From Candidatus Acetothermia bacterium (lineage in GTDB: Bacteria; Bipolaricaulota; Bipolaricaulia; Bipolaricaulales; Bipolaricaulaceae): DNA of 7,704 nucleotides. Below, in pieces: positions 5,626-7,704 of the stretch. The stretch's first letter is position 1, and every line of letters begins with the position of its first letter. Position numbers and translations under genes: made by a program. The DNA lies in contig PUMK01000163.1 in NCBI GenBank assembly GCA_003551325.1, forward strand, positions 1 to 7,704, read 5' to 3'. The notes below the pieces were generated by a model. That model was not told the origin of the DNA and did not search any database. It saw only the letters and a program-made list of their open reading frames with translations.

Positions 5626-6185
5626 GCGAGACGACAGAACGCTCGATCAACGAGTCGGTCGTGCGGCTTCTTCAAGGTGACATCAGCACGCAGGATACCG
5701 ATGCAGTGGTCAACGCTGCCAACCCGGACCTCGCCCCGGGTGGCGGTGTAGCCGGGGCGATCCACCGGGCGGGCGGACCTGAGCTCACCGAAGCTTGTGC
5801 CCGTATTCGGCGCGAGCGAGGGCCCTTGCCTACGGGGAAGGCCGTGATCACCCCAGGGGGTGCGCTCTCCGCGCTGTGGGTCATCCACACGGTGGGCCCG
5901 GTGTGGTACGGGGGCACCGGCGGTGAACCGGAACTCCTGGCGTGTTCGTATCGGGCGTGCCTTGCCATCGTTCGGGAGCAGGGGCTGCGCACGGTGGCGT
6001 TTCCCAGCCTGTCCACGGGGGCTTACGGTTACCCCTTGGAAGAGGCGGCCTCCGTGGCGCTGGCAACCGTTGTTGCCGACCTTCGCGAGCACAAGGACAC
6101 GCCTGTTGAGGTGCGGTTCGTGCTCTTCTCCGCGCGAGATCTCGCCGCGTACGCGGCCGCCTTGGAGGCGTTCGCCGACGGGTAG
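5622..6185 (+). CDS. Macro-domain protein (ADP-ribose binding or hydrolase)
   Basis: A 187-aa protein consisting of one macro domain (about 13-180), a cytoplasmic module that binds ADP-ribose and in many members removes it from proteins or from O-acetyl-ADP-ribose. Motifs in order: VVRLLQGDIS (13-22), DAVVNAANPDL (27-37), PGGGVAGAIHRAGGPEL (39-55), LPTGKAVITPGGAL, VIHTVGPVW, and the phosphate-binding loop FPSLSTGAYGYPLEEAA. N31/N34 of the NAAN motif are present, but the catalytic Asp of MacroD/YmdB enzymes (GGVDGAIH) is Ala44 here, a sequence closer to Af1521-type domains (GGGVAYAI). It may therefore be a binder, or hydrolyse by another route. The ATG overlaps the peptidase stop and has a strong GGAGG (5610-5614) 7 nt upstream, so it is translationally coupled to the peptidase-HEPN gene and presumably works with it. 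Confidence 0.93.
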   Translation: MSETTERSINESVVRLLQGDISTQDTDAVVNAANPDLAPGGGVAGAIHRAGGPELTEACARIRRERGPLPTGKAVITPGGALSALWVIHTVGPVWYGGTGGEPELLACSYRACLAIVREQGLRTVAFPSLSTGAYGYPLEEAASVALATVVADLREHKDTPVEVRFVLFSARDLAAYAAALEAFADG

Positions 6186-6197
6186 CGCAGCCCTTGC

Positions 6198-6226
6198 CTG
6201 GCGGGCAGCGGCGAACCTCCTATAAT
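6198..6226 (+). promoter_or_regulatory. Promoter of the nucleoside kinase, leaderless geometry
   Basis: A perfect TATAAT at 6221-6226 ends seven bases before the ATG at 6234. The best -35 is a weak CTGGCG (6198-6203) with a 17-bp spacer; TTGCCT (6194-6199) would need 21 bp. No Shine-Dalgarno lies between the -10 and the ATG. A small TGCC-TGGCG-GGCA hairpin (6195-6207) covers the -35 region and could be an operator or a weak stop for the upstream unit. The start codon sits inside a 10-bp palindrome, GCATGCATGC (6232-6241). Confidence 0.6.
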
Positions 6227-6233
6227 CCTCAGC

Positions 6234-7704
6234 ATGCATGCAGAACATGTGAAACCCGCGCAACCAAGGAACACGGCGCAAGTCCGCTTCCCCGATGGAC
6301 GGGTCTTCGAGGGTCCAGTGGGGACGCCACTGTGCGCGTACACGCAGGCCGCCTACCCCGATGCCGACGTACCGCCCCTGGCGGGGGTGGTCGATGGTGC
6401 GTTACGGGAGCTTTGTACGCAGGTCGTGCGGGACGCGGAGCTTCGACCGACCTTCCTCACCGACTCGGAGGGCATCCGCATCTACACGCGCTCGCTCAGC
6501 TTCCTACTGGTGGCCGCGGCGCGCGAGCTGTATCCGGGGGCACGGCTCATCGTCGATCACTCGGTCCCCTTCGGGGGCTATTACTGCCGCGTCCTCGGTC
6601 GCGATCCCTTGTCCGCCGAGGAACTCAAGGCCCTCGAGGGGCGCATGCGGGAGCTTGTCGAACAGGATCTCCCCATCGTCAAGGAGGAGGTGCCTCCCGA
6701 GGATGCGCAGGCCTGGTTCGCCGAGGACGGGGCCGCCCACAAGGCGGAACTGTTCGCCGACGCTTGGGACCGGCCAACCGTACCCCTGTACCAGCTCAGA
6801 GAGTTTCGCGATTATTACTTCGGACCGCTCGTTTCGTCGACCGGTTACCTTCGCTACTTCGCGCTCGTCCCCTATCACGATGGGTTCATCATGCGCTTCC
6901 CCCGGCGTGAGCGGCCGACCGAGCTTCAGGAGCTCGAAGACTATAGCGTTCTGTGGCAGGTGTTCCAGGAGTACGTGCGATGGTTGGAGCTCCTGGGTGT
7001 GTTCGATGCGTGGAGCGTCAGCGAGGCGGTGAAGAGCGGGCGCATGCGCGAGGTGATCCTCGTTTCCGAGGCCCTCCACGAGCTTCGTGTGGGGGAGATC
7101 GCCCAGCGCATCGCCGAGCTTCCCGAGGAGCGCCGACGCGTGGTCCTCGTTGCCGGTCCCTCATCGGCGGGGAAGACGACATTCTCCAAGCGACTCGCCG
7201 TGAAGCTCCTCGCCCAGGGTCTGCGCCCTTACCCGGTGGCCATGGACGATTACTTCTTCTCCAGAGAGGAGATGGGCCGACGGGGTTTGACGGACTTCGA
7301 CGACCTGTCGGCGGTCGACCTCGCGCTCTTCCACGAGCAGGCGGAGCAGCTTCTCGAGGGCCGGGCGGTGCGCCTTCCCCGGTTCGATTTCCCCAGCGGG
7401 GAGCGTCAGGCCGGCCAAGAACTCAAGCTCCGCCCGGGCGCGGTGCTGTTGGTGGAGGGTCTCCACTGCCTGAACCCGGCGTTTCTCCCCGGAGAGCTCG
7501 GCACGCACGCGTTCCGCATCTACGTGTCGGCCCTGACGCAGCTCAAGCTCGATGACCACGTGCGGCTGTCCACGACCGACACCCGGCTCATTCGACGCGT
7601 GGTCCGCGACGTCGCTTACCGGGGCTACAGCGCCGAGGACACGTTGCGGTTGTGGGCCAACGTACGCCGGGGGGAGAAGCGCAACGTGTTCCCCTATCAA
7701 GGAC
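6234..7704 (+). CDS. Uridine kinase-like nucleoside kinase with N-terminal TGS and tRNA-SAD-like domains, 3'-partial
   Basis: The frame from ATG 6234 runs uninterrupted to the window end: 490 residues visible of a family usually near 550. Order: a TGS-like region (about 15-75, VRFPDGRVFEGPVGTPL onward), a threonyl/alanyl-tRNA-synthetase second-additional-domain-like region (about 80-220, including VDHSVPFGGYYC with H109), a linker containing LVSEALHELR, then a P-loop kinase. Walker A is GPSSAGKTT (308-316), followed by MDDYFFSRE (337-345), LPRFDFPSG, a VEGLHCLNP strand and DTRLIRRVVRD (about 449-459). This matches the phosphoribulokinase/uridine-kinase branch seen in Thermotoga and Clostridia, predicted to phosphorylate a nucleoside using a nucleoside triphosphate. 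The N-terminal half resembles that of threonyl-tRNA synthetase, but no aminoacylation core is present. It begins 48 bp after the macro gene with its own leaderless-type promoter. Substrate specificity is not determinable here. Confidence 0.92.
   Translation, partial: MHAEHVKPAQPRNTAQVRFPDGRVFEGPVGTPLCAYTQAAYPDADVPPLAGVVDGALRELCTQVVRDAELRPTFLTDSEGIRIYTRSLSFLLVAAARELYPGARLIVDHSVPFGGYYCRVLGRDPLSAEELKALEGRMRELVEQDLPIVKEEVPPEDAQAWFAEDGAAHKAELFADAWDRPTVPLYQLREFRDYYFGPLVSSTGYLRYFALVPYHDGFIMRFPRRERPTELQELEDYSVLWQVFQEYVRWLELLGVFDAWSVSEAVKSGRMREVILVSEALHELRVGEIAQRIAELPEERRRVVLVAGPSSAGKTTFSKRLAVKLLAQGLRPYPVAMDDYFFSREEMGRRGLTDFDDLSAVDLALFHEQAEQLLEGRAVRLPRFDFPSGERQAGQELKLRPGAVLLVEGLHCLNPAFLPGELGTHAFRIYVSALTQLKLDDHVRLSTTDTRLIRRVVRDVAYRGYSAEDTLRLWANVRRGEKRNVFPYQG

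Noticed and set aside
4822..6185. DarTG-type ADP-ribosylation toxin-antitoxin system
   Set aside because: There is no DarT-like ADP-ribosyltransferase in the window, and the macro domain has MacroD/Af1521-type motifs, not the DarG arrangement.
5469..6281. Minus-strand open frame opposite the peptidase end and the macro gene
   Set aside because: Arg/His/Pro-rich antisense translation with no motif; the plus strand contains the full macro domain.
7161..7704. Minus-strand open frame opposite the kinase domain
   Set aside because: The plus strand in this region encodes Walker A, DDYF and DTRLIRRVVRD in one continuous frame from ATG 6234; the minus-strand frame is a shadow.

Overview
This is a GC-rich (roughly 60-65% by eye), densely packed bacterial chromosomal segment with eight protein genes. 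I see no RNA gene, CRISPR array, insertion sequence or phage gene. Codon use looks uniform, with G/C-rich third positions throughout, so nothing stands out as recently acquired. Several families point to a thermophilic or deep-branching anaerobic lineage: a nitrilase-superfamily protein resembling, from memory, the Pyrococcus enzyme; a ferredoxin-fused aldo/keto reductase; and a Thermotoga/Clostridia-type TGS-domain nucleoside kinase. Bipolaricaulota, Thermotogota, Chloroflexota and Deinococcus-Thermus relatives are possible, but the sequence alone does not settle the phylum.

Layout. (1) 1-1652, plus strand: a class III glycerate 2-kinase (5' end outside the window) overlaps by four bases (ATGA) a small PPC/DUF296 protein. 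(2) 1728-2519, minus strand: a carbon-nitrogen hydrolase, convergent with unit 1. (3) 2639-3577, plus strand: a rhodanese-domain protein followed 15 nt later by a multi-pass membrane protein of unknown function; this unit diverges from the hydrolase. (4) 3591-4730, minus strand: an aldo/keto reductase with a two-cluster ferredoxin tail, convergent with unit 3 across only 13 bp. (5) 4822-6185, plus strand: a zincin metallopeptidase (HELGH motif) carrying an extra C-terminal helical domain that reads as HEPN, overlapping by ATGA a macro-domain protein. (6) 6234 to the window end, plus strand: a TGS/tRNA-SAD/P-loop nucleoside kinase truncated by the window edge.

How the genes relate. Units 1-4 look like ordinary metabolic or redox genes: glycerate phosphorylation, amide or nitrile hydrolysis, sulfur transfer and NAD(P)H/Fe-S reduction. 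The most unusual unit is 5. It couples a protease fused to a HEPN-like domain with a macro domain expected to bind or process ADP-ribose. The macro domain has Ala where MacroD/YmdB enzymes have their catalytic Asp, and the HEPN-like domain lacks the RNase motif.

Expression. Three transcription units (hydrolase, reductase, nucleoside kinase) have a -10-like hexamer only 6-9 nt before the start codon and no Shine-Dalgarno, as expected for leaderless mRNAs. The rhodanese and the two overlapping downstream genes have clear Shine-Dalgarno sequences. The window therefore appears to mix two translation-initiation modes. The peptidase-macro unit instead has a perfect 16-bp palindrome between its presumed promoter and start codon.
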